Below are positions 17,637 through 27,900 of a stretch of 43,719 nt of DNA, in pieces. The DNA is from DATMBF01 sp035559595 (GTDB lineage: Bacteria > Bacteroidota > Ignavibacteria > UBA10030): assembly GCA_035559595.1 (NCBI GenBank), contig DATMBF010000043.1:1-43719 (forward strand). The letters are read 5' to 3'. Within the stretch, counting starts at the first letter, position 1. Every line of letters begins with the position of its first letter. The position numbers were made by a program, and so were the translations under genes. The notes beneath the pieces are model-generated. The model worked only from the letters and a program-made list of their open reading frames with translations, searched no databases and had not been told where the DNA came from.

Positions 17637-19166
17637 ATGAAATTCTCATGGTCATCGATTCCTCTGCATCAGAAGATTCTCGCCGGACTTGTTCTGGGAG
17701 CGGTCTTCGGCGCCCTCTTCAAAGTGAGTAAGTACGAGCTGGATGTCAAACATACCGTCAAGGGAAAAGACGAGGTAACAACGGTTCGAGATTGGGACAG
17801 TCTCACTTTTGCACGAACAGAAACGCTTGCAAGCTTTGGGAAAGAAGATCAATTGAAGGTTATTCAGTTCTTCCGCCGTCTGCCTGCAGATCAGAAAGAG
17901 GGGCTTACACTGCTGGTCACACCCGCAGCTCAAGTCCCCGAAGTGAGCGAACATTACCGGATTGAGAACATCAAGTCCATCGAGAAAGTCAAAACCATCG
18001 CGCTGCAGATCAAACCGATTGGTACGATCTTCATTCGTCTCCTGATGTTCATTGCCATTCCCCTTGTCCTTGCATCATTGATTGTGGGTGCAGCCAGTCT
18101 TGGCGATATCCGACACGTCGGCAAACTCGGCGGGAAAACCCTCATCTTCTACCTCATTACCATCACCAGTGCCATTACGGTCGGACTTGTGATGGTAAAC
18201 TTTATCGAGCCGGGAACACGGTTGTCGGCTGAGGCAAGCGAAAATCTCAAGGTTGAGTTCCAACCTGATCTGCAAACAGCCATCACACCGCCAAGCCTTG
18301 TGGACATGCTCGTGAACATCGTTGCCACAAATCCGATCAACGCGCTGGCGAACGGAGAAATGCTGCAGATTGTCTTTTTCGCCTTGATGGTCGGCGTCAG
18401 TCTCACGATGGTCGATCCGAAAAAATCGCAGCCGGTCATTAATTTCTTCGACGGTTTGAGCGATACGATGATTCGGATGGTAGAAATGATCATGAAAATC
18501 GCCCCGTACGGCGTCTTTGCCCTCATCGCTGCCACCGTCGGTGAGTTCGGATTCGACATCCTTCAAACTCTCTTCTGGTATGCGATTACGCTCATTGTTG
18601 GACTTGCCCTGCATATGTTCGGATTCCTCGGAATGCTCGTCCGGTTTCTTTCCGGTATTCCGGTTTGGAAGTTTTTTGGAGGAATCAAAGAGGCGATGCT
18701 CGTGGCGTTTACCACCAGCTCCAGCGGTGCCACACTGCCGGTTAACATGCGTGTCTGCGAACAGAATCTTGGCGTCCCCAAGAAGATCACGAGCTTTGTC
18801 CTCCCGCTTGGTGCAACCATCAACATGGATGGAACCTCAATGTATCAGGCCGTCGCTGCCGTCTTCATCGCTCAGGTCTATCAAATGGACCTGGGGTTGA
18901 CGGAACAGCTCACCATTCTCTTCACTGCAGTTCTTGCTTCTATCGGAACCGCTCCCGTTCCGGGCGTCGGCATCATTATGTTGATCATTGTGTTGCGGTC
19001 GGTAAACATACCTGAAGAAGGAATCGCACTCATCCTGGGCATTGATCGATTGCTGGATATGTGCAGAACGGTACCGAACATTGTCGGCGATGCGACAGTG
19101 GCAACAATTATCGCTAAAACGGAAGGGGTGCTGGAGTATCCGCCGAAACTGAGAACTCACTCGTGA
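17637..19166 (+). CDS. Dicarboxylate/amino acid:cation symporter (GltP/DctA family) with enlarged first loop
   Basis: A sodium- or proton-coupled uptake carrier for glutamate/aspartate or C4-dicarboxylates (DAACS). The 509-residue protein carries the family signatures: serine-rich hairpin TTSSSGATLPVN, NMDGTSMYQ in TM7, the second hairpin segment around GTAPVPGVG, and DMCRTVPNIVGDATVA in TM8. Between TM1 (about 11-29) and TM2 (about 128) lies a charged segment of about 95 residues, much longer than the short loop in the archaeal homologue GltPh; by topology it would face the periplasm. The ATG at 17637 follows the NhaC stop by 22 bases with a GGAGAA-like ribosome-binding site. Placement with NhaC suggests a sodium-linked uptake pair (inference). 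Confidence 0.9.
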   Translation: MKFSWSSIPLHQKILAGLVLGAVFGALFKVSKYELDVKHTVKGKDEVTTVRDWDSLTFARTETLASFGKEDQLKVIQFFRRLPADQKEGLTLLVTPAAQVPEVSEHYRIENIKSIEKVKTIALQIKPIGTIFIRLLMFIAIPLVLASLIVGAASLGDIRHVGKLGGKTLIFYLITITSAITVGLVMVNFIEPGTRLSAEASENLKVEFQPDLQTAITPPSLVDMLVNIVATNPINALANGEMLQIVFFALMVGVSLTMVDPKKSQPVINFFDGLSDTMIRMVEMIMKIAPYGVFALIAATVGEFGFDILQTLFWYAITLIVGLALHMFGFLGMLVRFLSGIPVWKFFGGIKEAMLVAFTTSSSGATLPVNMRVCEQNLGVPKKITSFVLPLGATINMDGTSMYQAVAAVFIAQVYQMDLGLTEQLTILFTAVLASIGTAPVPGVGIIMLIIVLRSVNIPEEGIALILGIDRLLDMCRTVPNIVGDATVATIIAKTEGVLEYPPKLRTHS

Positions 19167-19445
19167 AGGCAAGGGGAAGCCTTAGCAGCTCTTTCGAGCA
19201 AAAAGAAACGGTGCTGTGGATGTTGGACCTGACTGGCGGTGGGAAAGCGGTGCAAATCTCTTTCTGAGGATTGGACCGGCAATCGGGCAACGTCGAAAAG
19301 GGAAGACTCAGACTTTTCCACCATGAATTGAGGAATTGGCTGGCATTTCTCATCTTCACTTATTCAACGTTTCTCATCCCTGTCGACTTCAATCCGCTGC
19401 GCGGAAACACTCCGACAACAACAGAGAATGTTTGCTGGTATGACT
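19167..19445. other. Intergenic gap between convergent genes
   Basis: 279 bases between the symporter and the minus-strand barrel-fusion gene. Only weak hairpins (for example AAGGC/GCCTT just after the symporter stop) are visible, with no T-run. No gene, RNA or clear terminator was recognised. Confidence 0.5.
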
Positions 19446-22400
19446 CTAGAACTCAGGTCCCAGGGAGAAATACCAGAACGGAGCAGAGAAGCTCTCGTAG
19501 TTAAATTGCCAGGCCACGTCGATCCTGAACGGAAGTCCGAAGAAGATGAACCGCGCCCCGAATCCGGTGCCGACGAGAAGATCTTTGGTTCTCCTTACCC
19601 CAAAACGGTTTACCGAAAATGCCTGCCACGCCTTCGTATCGTCCCACGCCGATCCGACATCGACAAATGCCGCGCCAAGAATATTCTGAAAACCGATAGG
19701 TAACGCCCCAAGGATGAAATAGCGAACCAGCGGAAATCGCATCTCAAAATTCGCGACAGCAAACTTCGAACCGCTTTGTCTGTTATAGTTGAATCCGCGT
19801 AGCGGCAGAACCGGCGTGAGAAACGCGTAGTCTTCGACATTGACAATCGGAATACTTCCCCCCTCAAACCGCCTATTGATCCACCCATCTGTTCCACCGA
19901 TGAAGAAAAATTGTTTGTCCTTCCCTCGACTCAAGCCGCCGGACAATCGGAAAGCAAAGACGTATTCCCGCAAGAACTTGTTGTAGTCCCGATAATCAAA
20001 GTAGAAGGTCTGCATGTCGAGAGAGTTTTCATTGAACTTCGCGCTTCCGTAGGCTGTCAAGTTGAATCGCGAGCCGTTGCTTGGTGCAAACCATCCTCCT
20101 TGCCAGAGGGAGTTGTCGTGCACGTAGCTCAGGGCTGGGAGGATGAAGGAGCGGCGCTGGGGCGATTCAAGGGGAATATCGAGATTATCGCGCGATAAAT
20201 TCAGCCACAACGCAGAGATGTCGATGCGATTGAAGCGATCAATCGGATACGATGCTGAGAGTCCCACTGCCCAGGTACGGAACCGATAGAGAAGATTTGC
20301 GGCATAGTTCGGTTCATAGAGGAAGAGGAAGCGCGCGCTATGAAATGCCTGGAAGCCGTAATCGATCCGTGCAGGAAGATAGTTGTATTGAATTCCGTAG
20401 TCGCTGTTCTTGAGATCGAGGAGAAGATTTGTGATAAAGATGATTTGATGATCTCCCATCATGTCGCTGAACGCCATCAATGTTGAACCTTCAACCCCAT
20501 AAAACGTGCTGTAGGCGGCGGTGCCGTAGACGAGGTCGGGGGTGAAGTTCAGTTTGTACTTCCGCGGAATGTAATTTCCTTCGGAGTCCTGATTCTCTGC
20601 AACCTCAAATCGTGAGAGGGGGATGGCTGTGCTTGTGTCTTTCGCCCTCATCGTTTCTTCGCTGAAGATATAACCACGGAGGTCGACTCTTCCCTGTGCC
20701 TGATATCGCGAAGCATCGCTCGCCGTATCCGGCACAATCACGAGATTCTCCCGGACAACCAGCGTGTCTGTAGACGGGACCGACAGAGTAACCTGACGTG
20801 GCTTTTCCTGCCTGGGCAACGCAAATTTGCGCTTGAAATACTCTGTAGGCTCGAGATTGTCAACGGTTAGCCTTTTATCGAAAGGCGACAACATCAGATA
20901 CACATCGAAGCCCGCTTCATGCAGTGAGCTAAACACCAGCTTCGTTCCATCCCTCGAGAGCGAAAGCTGATAGACGCCGCTCAGCGAGTTCGTGAGTGGA
21001 CGATCGGTTCCCTTTTCGATATCGAGCTCATAGATGTTGTTGATGCCGTTTCTGTCGGACACATAGAGGAGCTTCTTCCCGTCCGGAGAAACGACCGGCG
21101 AAGACTCATCGCTATTCGGATAGTCTGTGAGTCGCGTGATGGTACCGGTTTCCACAGAAACAGAGTAGAGATCACGCTGCTCAAAGTTGAAATCCCACAT
21201 CTTGAATTGTGGTGGCACCATTGAGGAGTGCACAAAATCCCTTCTGTCGGAAGAGAAATAGATTGTTCTTCCGTCGGGAGAAAATGCGGGATCGAAATCG
21301 GAAAAGATATCGTTCGTGAGATTTGTCAGCTGCTTCGTTTCGATGTCATAGACATAGATGTCTGATTGGGGGGCTTTTAATCCAACAAATGCAAACTTCT
21401 TGCCATCTGAAGACCAATCGACCGAGAAGACGCCATCCAGCTCGAGAGAGATGCGTTGCGTGCTACCATTCTCAACATCGACAATCATGATCGCATCGCG
21501 CTCTCCTGCTTTGACGGCAAGCGCGATTGCTTTGCCATTCGGAGACCATGTGAGCCCGGGGGTCAGGAGATGCAATTCTTCAAAATCCTTGGTTCGTTGA
21601 CCGCTTACGACCTTATCGAGAATCTCCCCATCGACAGCCGACATCACAAACACATCGAAATAATCGTGGCGGTCAGAGATAAATGCGACGCGGTCACCCT
21701 GCGGCGAAATAGCCGGACTGGTATTGTAAAAGTTCCCCTCGTTCGTGTGTTTTGTGAGTCTTCTGCTGGCAAAGTCGTCCGGCTCTTCTCGCTTTGCAAT
21801 GTCGGGCCAGTACATGGTCTTCTGTTCCTTCTGCCACCGCTCCGATAATTCTTGGACGGTTAGACCAATGGTCGATTTGAAGCCCTGATCGATGCTTCGT
21901 GTGCCCCGAATGCGATTGAGAATTTCTGCAATCTTCTGCTCGCCGTATTTGTTCGCGATATAGTACCAGACCGATTGCCCGCCGCGATAGGCAAAGTATC
22001 CACCCAGAAAATCGATGGGTGGGAGATAATTGTGAATGGTTGCATCCCGAAGGAACATATCGGAATTCGTGTCCCATTTCAACGCCGCGTATTCTGACAA
22101 GCCCTCATTGAACCACAGCGGAAGGATGAGAGGAGTGCGGCTTGCGATGAGCGATTGGATGGATCCTCCATAAAACATGTCATTCAACACAGCATGAACA
22201 AGCTCGTGGTGAATAACATGGCGGAATAGTCGATAGTTGCCCTCAAACGGAATGACGACGCGATTCTTGAAAAGCTCCGTTACCCCACCGACCCCTTCTT
22301 CGAGATACTCTCCAACCACATTCGTCTGCTGAAACTCATTGTGCGAATTGTAAACGACGATTGGAACACGGTTGTTGATTTCGTACCGAAACAACTTCCG

Positions 22401-22619
22401 GATGGAGTCGTAGGCATCCTCTGCAGCCTGAGCCGTAAATGAAGCCAGCTCATACCCATCTTGAGAGAAATAGATGTCGAAGTGACTCGTCTGGATGTAT
22501 TCCCACGTAAATCGTTTGTACTGGACTTTGTTCTTACCGAAGGGAGTGTTGGCGTTTTGCGCTGCCAAGCTTGTGGAAAGGAGCACGAGGGCAAAGCAGA
22601 GGTAGAGCATTCGGTTCAT
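19446..22619 (-). CDS. Fusion protein: HEXXH peptidase-like domain, TolB-type beta-propeller and outer-membrane beta-barrel
   Basis: A 1057-residue exported protein (signal peptide 1-20, ending LAAQ). Residues about 35-275 form a gluzincin-like metallopeptidase region: HELVH at 138-142 and a downstream NEGLSEY supplying Glu172 as probable third zinc ligand, as in the peptidase MA family. Residues about 285-600 contain five or more PD40/TolB-type blades with repeats such as SPDGRTIYFSSDR and SPDGKKLLYVSDR. Residues about 660-1057 alternate like an Omp85/bacterial surface antigen barrel and end in YFSLGPEF with a terminal Phe. Similar proteins are annotated as TolB precursors or BamA-like in FCB genomes; function is not established. 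The ATG has GAGGAA upstream and a weak promoter lies in the 120-base gap. It is downstream of rnr and tamB on the same strand. Confidence 0.85.
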   Translation of the reverse strand: MNRMLYLCFALVLLSTSLAAQNANTPFGKNKVQYKRFTWEYIQTSHFDIYFSQDGYELASFTAQAAEDAYDSIRKLFRYEINNRVPIVVYNSHNEFQQTNVVGEYLEEGVGGVTELFKNRVVIPFEGNYRLFRHVIHHELVHAVLNDMFYGGSIQSLIASRTPLILPLWFNEGLSEYAALKWDTNSDMFLRDATIHNYLPPIDFLGGYFAYRGGQSVWYYIANKYGEQKIAEILNRIRGTRSIDQGFKSTIGLTVQELSERWQKEQKTMYWPDIAKREEPDDFASRRLTKHTNEGNFYNTSPAISPQGDRVAFISDRHDYFDVFVMSAVDGEILDKVVSGQRTKDFEELHLLTPGLTWSPNGKAIALAVKAGERDAIMIVDVENGSTQRISLELDGVFSVDWSSDGKKFAFVGLKAPQSDIYVYDIETKQLTNLTNDIFSDFDPAFSPDGRTIYFSSDRRDFVHSSMVPPQFKMWDFNFEQRDLYSVSVETGTITRLTDYPNSDESSPVVSPDGKKLLYVSDRNGINNIYELDIEKGTDRPLTNSLSGVYQLSLSRDGTKLVFSSLHEAGFDVYLMLSPFDKRLTVDNLEPTEYFKRKFALPRQEKPRQVTLSVPSTDTLVVRENLVIVPDTASDASRYQAQGRVDLRGYIFSEETMRAKDTSTAIPLSRFEVAENQDSEGNYIPRKYKLNFTPDLVYGTAAYSTFYGVEGSTLMAFSDMMGDHQIIFITNLLLDLKNSDYGIQYNYLPARIDYGFQAFHSARFLFLYEPNYAANLLYRFRTWAVGLSASYPIDRFNRIDISALWLNLSRDNLDIPLESPQRRSFILPALSYVHDNSLWQGGWFAPSNGSRFNLTAYGSAKFNENSLDMQTFYFDYRDYNKFLREYVFAFRLSGGLSRGKDKQFFFIGGTDGWINRRFEGGSIPIVNVEDYAFLTPVLPLRGFNYNRQSGSKFAVANFEMRFPLVRYFILGALPIGFQNILGAAFVDVGSAWDDTKAWQAFSVNRFGVRRTKDLLVGTGFGARFIFFGLPFRIDVAWQFNYESFSAPFWYFSLGPEF

Positions 22620-22674
22620 AAGTTCCTCGACATGGAAATCATCAGCCGCACGATGAAAGAGTACTTTCGGCTAA

Positions 22675-22703
22675 AGTGTAGAAAAAAAGGGACGAAAAAG
22701 CAA
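22675..22703 (-). promoter_or_regulatory. Possible promoter for the peptidase-propeller-barrel gene
   Basis: On the minus strand TTGCTT (22698-22703) and TACACT (22675-22680) are 17 bases apart, about 55 bases before the ATG at 22619. Match to consensus is moderate (3/6 and 4/6). A T8 run lies inside the spacer. Confidence 0.35.
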
Positions 22704-22739
22704 TTTCTGTAATCACCCGCTCAGGTTACAACACGGTTT

Positions 22740-24923
22740 CTATCGAGTTCGTTTCCTTCGAGAAGATACCTCCACGATTGCGAAGTCGATTTCACGATCT
22801 TCCGGCTTCACGCGGATCACTTTCACTTCCACCGGATCTCCTAAACGAAATTGTCGTCCGGTTCTTCTGCCAATCAATGCATATTTCTTTTCATCGTACA
22901 CGTAATAATCGTCGTTGAGATCGCGGACATGGATCATCCCTTCAACCAGGAGATCGTTGATCTCAATGAATACACCGTAATGCGCAACCCCGGAGACAAC
23001 AGCATGGAATTCATCTCCCACGTGCCGCTTCATGTATTCTACCTGCATGACTTTGATTGCAGCACGTTCGGCTTCCATGGCAACTCGCTCTCGATCCGAT
23101 GCTTGCTCGGCAATGGCCGGCAATCGCTTCAACAGTTCTTGCCTGCGTTGTAATGAAACCCCACGTTCGTATTCTTTCAGGAGCCGATGAACAACCAAAT
23201 CTGGATAACGACGGATTGGAGACGTAAAATGGGAATAGAAATCGAACCCGAGCCCGAAATGCCCGATGTTGCGATCAGAATACATTGCCTTGGCCATGGA
23301 GCGAAGCGCTACCTCGTTGACCACATTTTCAACTTCCGTGCCTCGAACCTGATCCAGCAATTTCTGCAAGGCTTTCGAGCTGACGCCGCCCGAGATATCC
23401 AATCGAAAACCCAGCTTTTCCACAAAAGCAGACAGCTCATTGAGCCGGTCAGGGTCGGGCGAATCATGCACACGGTAGAGGAACGGCTTCACATGGTCCT
23501 CTTTTTTGGCCAGGCCGATGTGCTTTGCAACAACCTTGTTCGCCAGCAACATAAACTCTTCGATCAACCGATGACTGGTGAGACGAACCTTCTTGAGGAT
23601 CTCCGTCGGCTTGCCTTCTTCATCAAATCGGAATTTCGCCTCAGGTGTGTCAAAATCGATACTCCCCTCTTTCATCCGCTTGGCTGTCAGAACTGAGCTT
23701 AGTTTGTGCATTTCCGAGAGCATCGAACGAATTTCAGGCGGCTCGTCAGATCCTGATTTGCCGGAAAGGATCGCTTCAACTTCTTCGTAGGCAAATCTCC
23801 TTTTACTCCGTATGACGGTTTCTCGGATTTCATAGGACTTGACAATCCCTTTTGGCGTGACTTCCATAAAGACGGAGTAGGCCAGTCGATCCACATTCGG
23901 CCGAAGACTGCACACGACATTCGAGAGATTCTCGGGCAACATTGGGACGACCATGTTCGGAAGATACACGCTTGTGCCGCGACGGAGAGCTTCTTGATCG
24001 AGCTCAGATCCCTCACGCACATAGTACGAAACATCTGCAATGTGCACGCCCAGTTTATAATTGCCGTTCGCCAGCGGCTCCAGCGAAACGGCATCATCAA
24101 AATCCTTTGCATCCTCGGGATCGATTGTGATGCAAACTTGGTCACGAAAATCGAGACGACGTCTGATTTCCTCTTCAGGCACATCCGCCGTAAACTTCTC
24201 TGCCTCGGCAATCACCTCCTTCGGAAACGAAAGCGGCAAATGGAATTCGCGAATCACCGATTTCATTTCCGCACCAACCTCGCCCGCTCTTCCCAATACC
24301 TCCACGATATGCCCTTCCGGGCTCAAATGACTCTTCCCCCACGAATCGATCTCCACAACCACCTTTTCTCCTGCGTGTGCATTATTGAGGTTCTCCTTGG
24401 CAACCGCAATCTCAACACCGATCTTCGGGTCATCCGGAACAACGACATACATCGTTCGGCTCCGTTCTAAGGTGCCTACAATCGCATTCCTTGCGCGACG
24501 AACCACTCGCGTGATTTCTCCTTCAGGCCGCGCCTCACCGTCTCTCTGCTTCTTACTCGGAGCGAAGAGGGAAACCTCCACAACGTCCCCATCGAGCGCC
24601 GTGCCGACAAATCGAGGTGCAACAAAAATTTCGATGCCGTTTGTCTCCACAAATCCGAATCCCTGCTTTGTCATGCGGAGCGTCCCTTGCATAACGTTTG
24701 GAATGTGCAGAAATCCGTACTTTCCATGTCGGCCCCGCTTCACTTGTTTGTTGTCTTCAAGCTGTTGAAGCACCTCTTGAAGAACTTTAATTTCTTCCTC
24801 CGTCTTAAGACTGAGCCTTCGTGCAAGTTCTCTCGCTTTGAAGAGCTGATTCGGAAATCGCGCAAGAAAGGCAATAACCCGCGCCTCAAGCGTTTGCGTA
24901 TCGTTGGTGGTTCTTGTGTTCAT
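22740..24923 (-). CDS. rnr: Ribonuclease R
   Basis: A processive 3'-5' exoribonuclease that degrades structured RNA in the cytoplasm. The 727-residue protein has an N-terminal winged helix (about 10-70), cold-shock OB domains (about 75-230), the RNB catalytic domain (about 250-575; metal-binding acidic cluster in TIDPEDAKDFDDAVS, plus LPNMVVPMLPE and FTSPIRRYPDLVVHR) and a C-terminal S1 domain (about 635-715, GVAHYGVFIEINDLLVEGM). The tail is short, without the basic extension of E. coli RNase R. The ATG at 24923 is preferred because AAGGA lies just upstream; a TTG at 24938 and an ATG at 24929 are alternatives that would overlap or abut the tamB stop. The near contact with tamB suggests co-transcription. 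Confidence 0.94.
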   Translation of the reverse strand: MNTRTTNDTQTLEARVIAFLARFPNQLFKARELARRLSLKTEEEIKVLQEVLQQLEDNKQVKRGRHGKYGFLHIPNVMQGTLRMTKQGFGFVETNGIEIFVAPRFVGTALDGDVVEVSLFAPSKKQRDGEARPEGEITRVVRRARNAIVGTLERSRTMYVVVPDDPKIGVEIAVAKENLNNAHAGEKVVVEIDSWGKSHLSPEGHIVEVLGRAGEVGAEMKSVIREFHLPLSFPKEVIAEAEKFTADVPEEEIRRRLDFRDQVCITIDPEDAKDFDDAVSLEPLANGNYKLGVHIADVSYYVREGSELDQEALRRGTSVYLPNMVVPMLPENLSNVVCSLRPNVDRLAYSVFMEVTPKGIVKSYEIRETVIRSKRRFAYEEVEAILSGKSGSDEPPEIRSMLSEMHKLSSVLTAKRMKEGSIDFDTPEAKFRFDEEGKPTEILKKVRLTSHRLIEEFMLLANKVVAKHIGLAKKEDHVKPFLYRVHDSPDPDRLNELSAFVEKLGFRLDISGGVSSKALQKLLDQVRGTEVENVVNEVALRSMAKAMYSDRNIGHFGLGFDFYSHFTSPIRRYPDLVVHRLLKEYERGVSLQRRQELLKRLPAIAEQASDRERVAMEAERAAIKVMQVEYMKRHVGDEFHAVVSGVAHYGVFIEINDLLVEGMIHVRDLNDDYYVYDEKKYALIGRRTGRQFRLGDPVEVKVIRVKPEDREIDFAIVEVSSRRKRTR

Positions 24924-24934
24924 TGACATCCTTG

Positions 24935-27900
24935 TCAAAAAGTTATTCTGTACAACAATCGTGCGCTGTTGGATTTACGACGTTCGGCGATTGTTTCCAC
25001 AAATTCATCCCGACGCTCGAGTTCGAGAACGAGATTCCTCCATCGATCAGACCCCAACATACTGCTCATCGGAAACTGAATATTGACGTTTGCATTATCG
25101 AGACCACTGAATACTCGGCCGCCGAACCGAATGACCGCATCACCCACCTCTCCCGTCACCCGAACGTCGGGGGTTTCCTGGAACGATCCGCCACCATAGA
25201 AGAGAACATCGACCGACCGAATGACACCAAATTCTCTCCGCAGGAAATCGGTGAGCGGACCTGAGAGTACGGACGAGGTCAATCCCATGAGAATGTTCCC
25301 GCCAAGCAACGTGCTGCGTTGCTGCTGCGTTAACTCGTCGCGGAAGGTTCCATTGATGAGAAACGCAATCGCGTTCGACTCGACATCTGCCTCGATTTTG
25401 CGTTTGAGCTCTTCATCCTTCACTTCGAGTCCAAGTTTCACTTTGGGTTCTGCGCGGGTACCGGTAATTTCAAGAACTACCGTAACCGGATGTTGAACGA
25501 CCGGTGAACCGGATGTCCTTGTGACCCCCACCGTGTCACGCGTCTGATCGGCCGGGGTGTACAACCCTTCATACTTTGCGATGACATTCAATTCCGGATT
25601 GACGGGATCACCGGTGAAGAGAAGCTTTCCTGTCGCTTCGAATTTCTGGATGAAGCTGTAATACGAGCGGCTCGTGACATTGACTTCACCTGTAAGTCGC
25701 GTCTGCTCATTGGCTTTGGTAAACACAAGTCGTCCTTGCAAATCCGCAAAAAGTTCTTCACCGGTGAGTGGGTTAAAAACGAAACGCACCTGTGTGAGCC
25801 CTTGTGTCTCAATCGTAAGATCAAAGACGATGTTGTCGAGAAACGAGCGCCTCCCCGTTGAGGGAGCTAATCCGCCATTTGTGGAAACTGAACCGGATGA
25901 TGATCCTCCATTAAGTCGGATCGGCATACTGGCCGCAAGAAGCTCGCCACCTTGTGTCAGGTCGGAAACCGATTTGGCAGTGTCATCGACAAACGTGACC
26001 ATTACACCCCTGTTGGGAAGAACGAACGATCCGCGGGTCGGAGGAAACGTCAGGCTGCCATTACGCACAAAGATTTCGCCGTTGACGTACGATCGCTCCA
26101 GACTACCGTACCATCGGAGTCCCGTGGAATTCGTCGAAACAAAGAGATTACCGTAGAACGACTGATCGGGCCGACGGAATGTCTCTTTCATGACCAGGAG
26201 CTGACCATTCACGACGAAATCGAAGTCTTTGAGTGTCAGGCCTTTCAAGGAGAAGGTCCCGCTTGCTTTCAACAATCCATCCTGCCGGTCTTGATCGATG
26301 TTACGAATCGTCACATTATCAAGCGCAACCTTGCGTCCCTGTGGGATAAGTCGTCCATCCACAACATAGGTGATGCCTAAAGGAAGAAACAAGAATCGTG
26401 CATTCTGTAAACTCACAAATCCTTCGTATGATGGATCCGCCGCTGTGCCCTGGATCTTGACATCGGCGAGCAATGTTCCTGACATGTTTGCCAGCTCGGC
26501 GACAAACGGATCGAGCACATCGAGACTGAGGCCACGAGAGCGAAGCACAAGATCCATTTCCCCCGCACCTGTTCGATCTGTCGTACCGTTGAGGCTCAGA
26601 TCGTACGGCAGTGACCCCGCAATGACGAGTTCAGGGGGAACGGATCGCTCGTGGGGTTTGCTCCGTAGCTCGCCACTAATACGGAGCAGACGTTCTGCAT
26701 AGCTAAGGTTTGCATTGAGCGACCCAAAAACCGTTTGACGGGAGCGGAATCCCGCGGCCTGCAATCCAAGAAACATCGATGGATTCTGAACACTCCCCTG
26801 GAATTTGAATGTGGCATTGAGAATGCCGGCCAGATCTCTTACGACTGATGCATACTCCTCATCGCGAGAGAACTGACTAAGGTTGGTCAGGAGGAAGTCC
26901 CGTATCTGCATCTCCACATCAGAGATGCCAAAGGGATTCAACGACCCCCTGATCTCGATCTCCTCCACCTCGTGTCGGAGAACCAAACGGTCGATTCTCA
27001 ATCCATCGCCGCCTGCCACCGCGTATGAGGTATCAAGCGTTTCGAACGTGATCTGGGGAAATACAACACTGAACAACGGCAAAGCTATTGCATATGTCCC
27101 ACCATGGAATTTGGAGACTCCCTGTATCGAGAACTTTGCGAGCGAATCAACGGTCGTGGAGATTTCAAACCTGGTCGAGTCTTTGGGGGATTCCGCGCGT
27201 ATCCGGGTATCGGTAAAGAGCATCTCATTGATGTTCATTCTTGCAACCTGGACGTCGAGGGAAGCGGAGATTGAATCCAAAGCATTGACCCGATCAATCC
27301 CGCGAATGTCATGTCTCCAAGTCCCGTCGAACGCTGTGAGCAAAACGTTGTCATTCCGGTATTGGAACCAATCGATTGCCGTGGCCCCCGTAATCTGCAA
27401 GTCGTTCATTGTGCCGGCGATTTTTCCTTTCCAGCTCAGTGCGCCCGCAAGCTCCACCCCCGAAAACACACCAACAGGGTAAAGATTGTGAATGCGTAAA
27501 TCGAAGTTCGCATCGATCGGCTCGGAAGGGCTTAGGATTGGAACGATAACCTGCCGTTCTGACCGTGGTTGTGTAACCGGAGCGGAAGACCGGAGAGAAT
27601 CAAGCGAGGCTATGCGATGAGTAATGGAGCGCTCCATGATGCGCACAGCATTCTCCACATAACCTATGACTGACGTTGGAGAGAACAACCCTTCAATCGA
27701 CAGATCCGCAATGGTCGATTGCACCTTGAGAATGTTTCGATCCCCCTCTCTGTTCATTTGAACGTCAAGACGTCCTTCTTCAAACTCATGAGACCCATAG
27801 CGGGAAGGAAGAAACGAAACTGATGTCGCTACTCTCGATTGCTCCAGATCGAGTCCGTTCGATATGAAAGAAAAATTGAAGGAAAGATTGCTCTGGTAAC

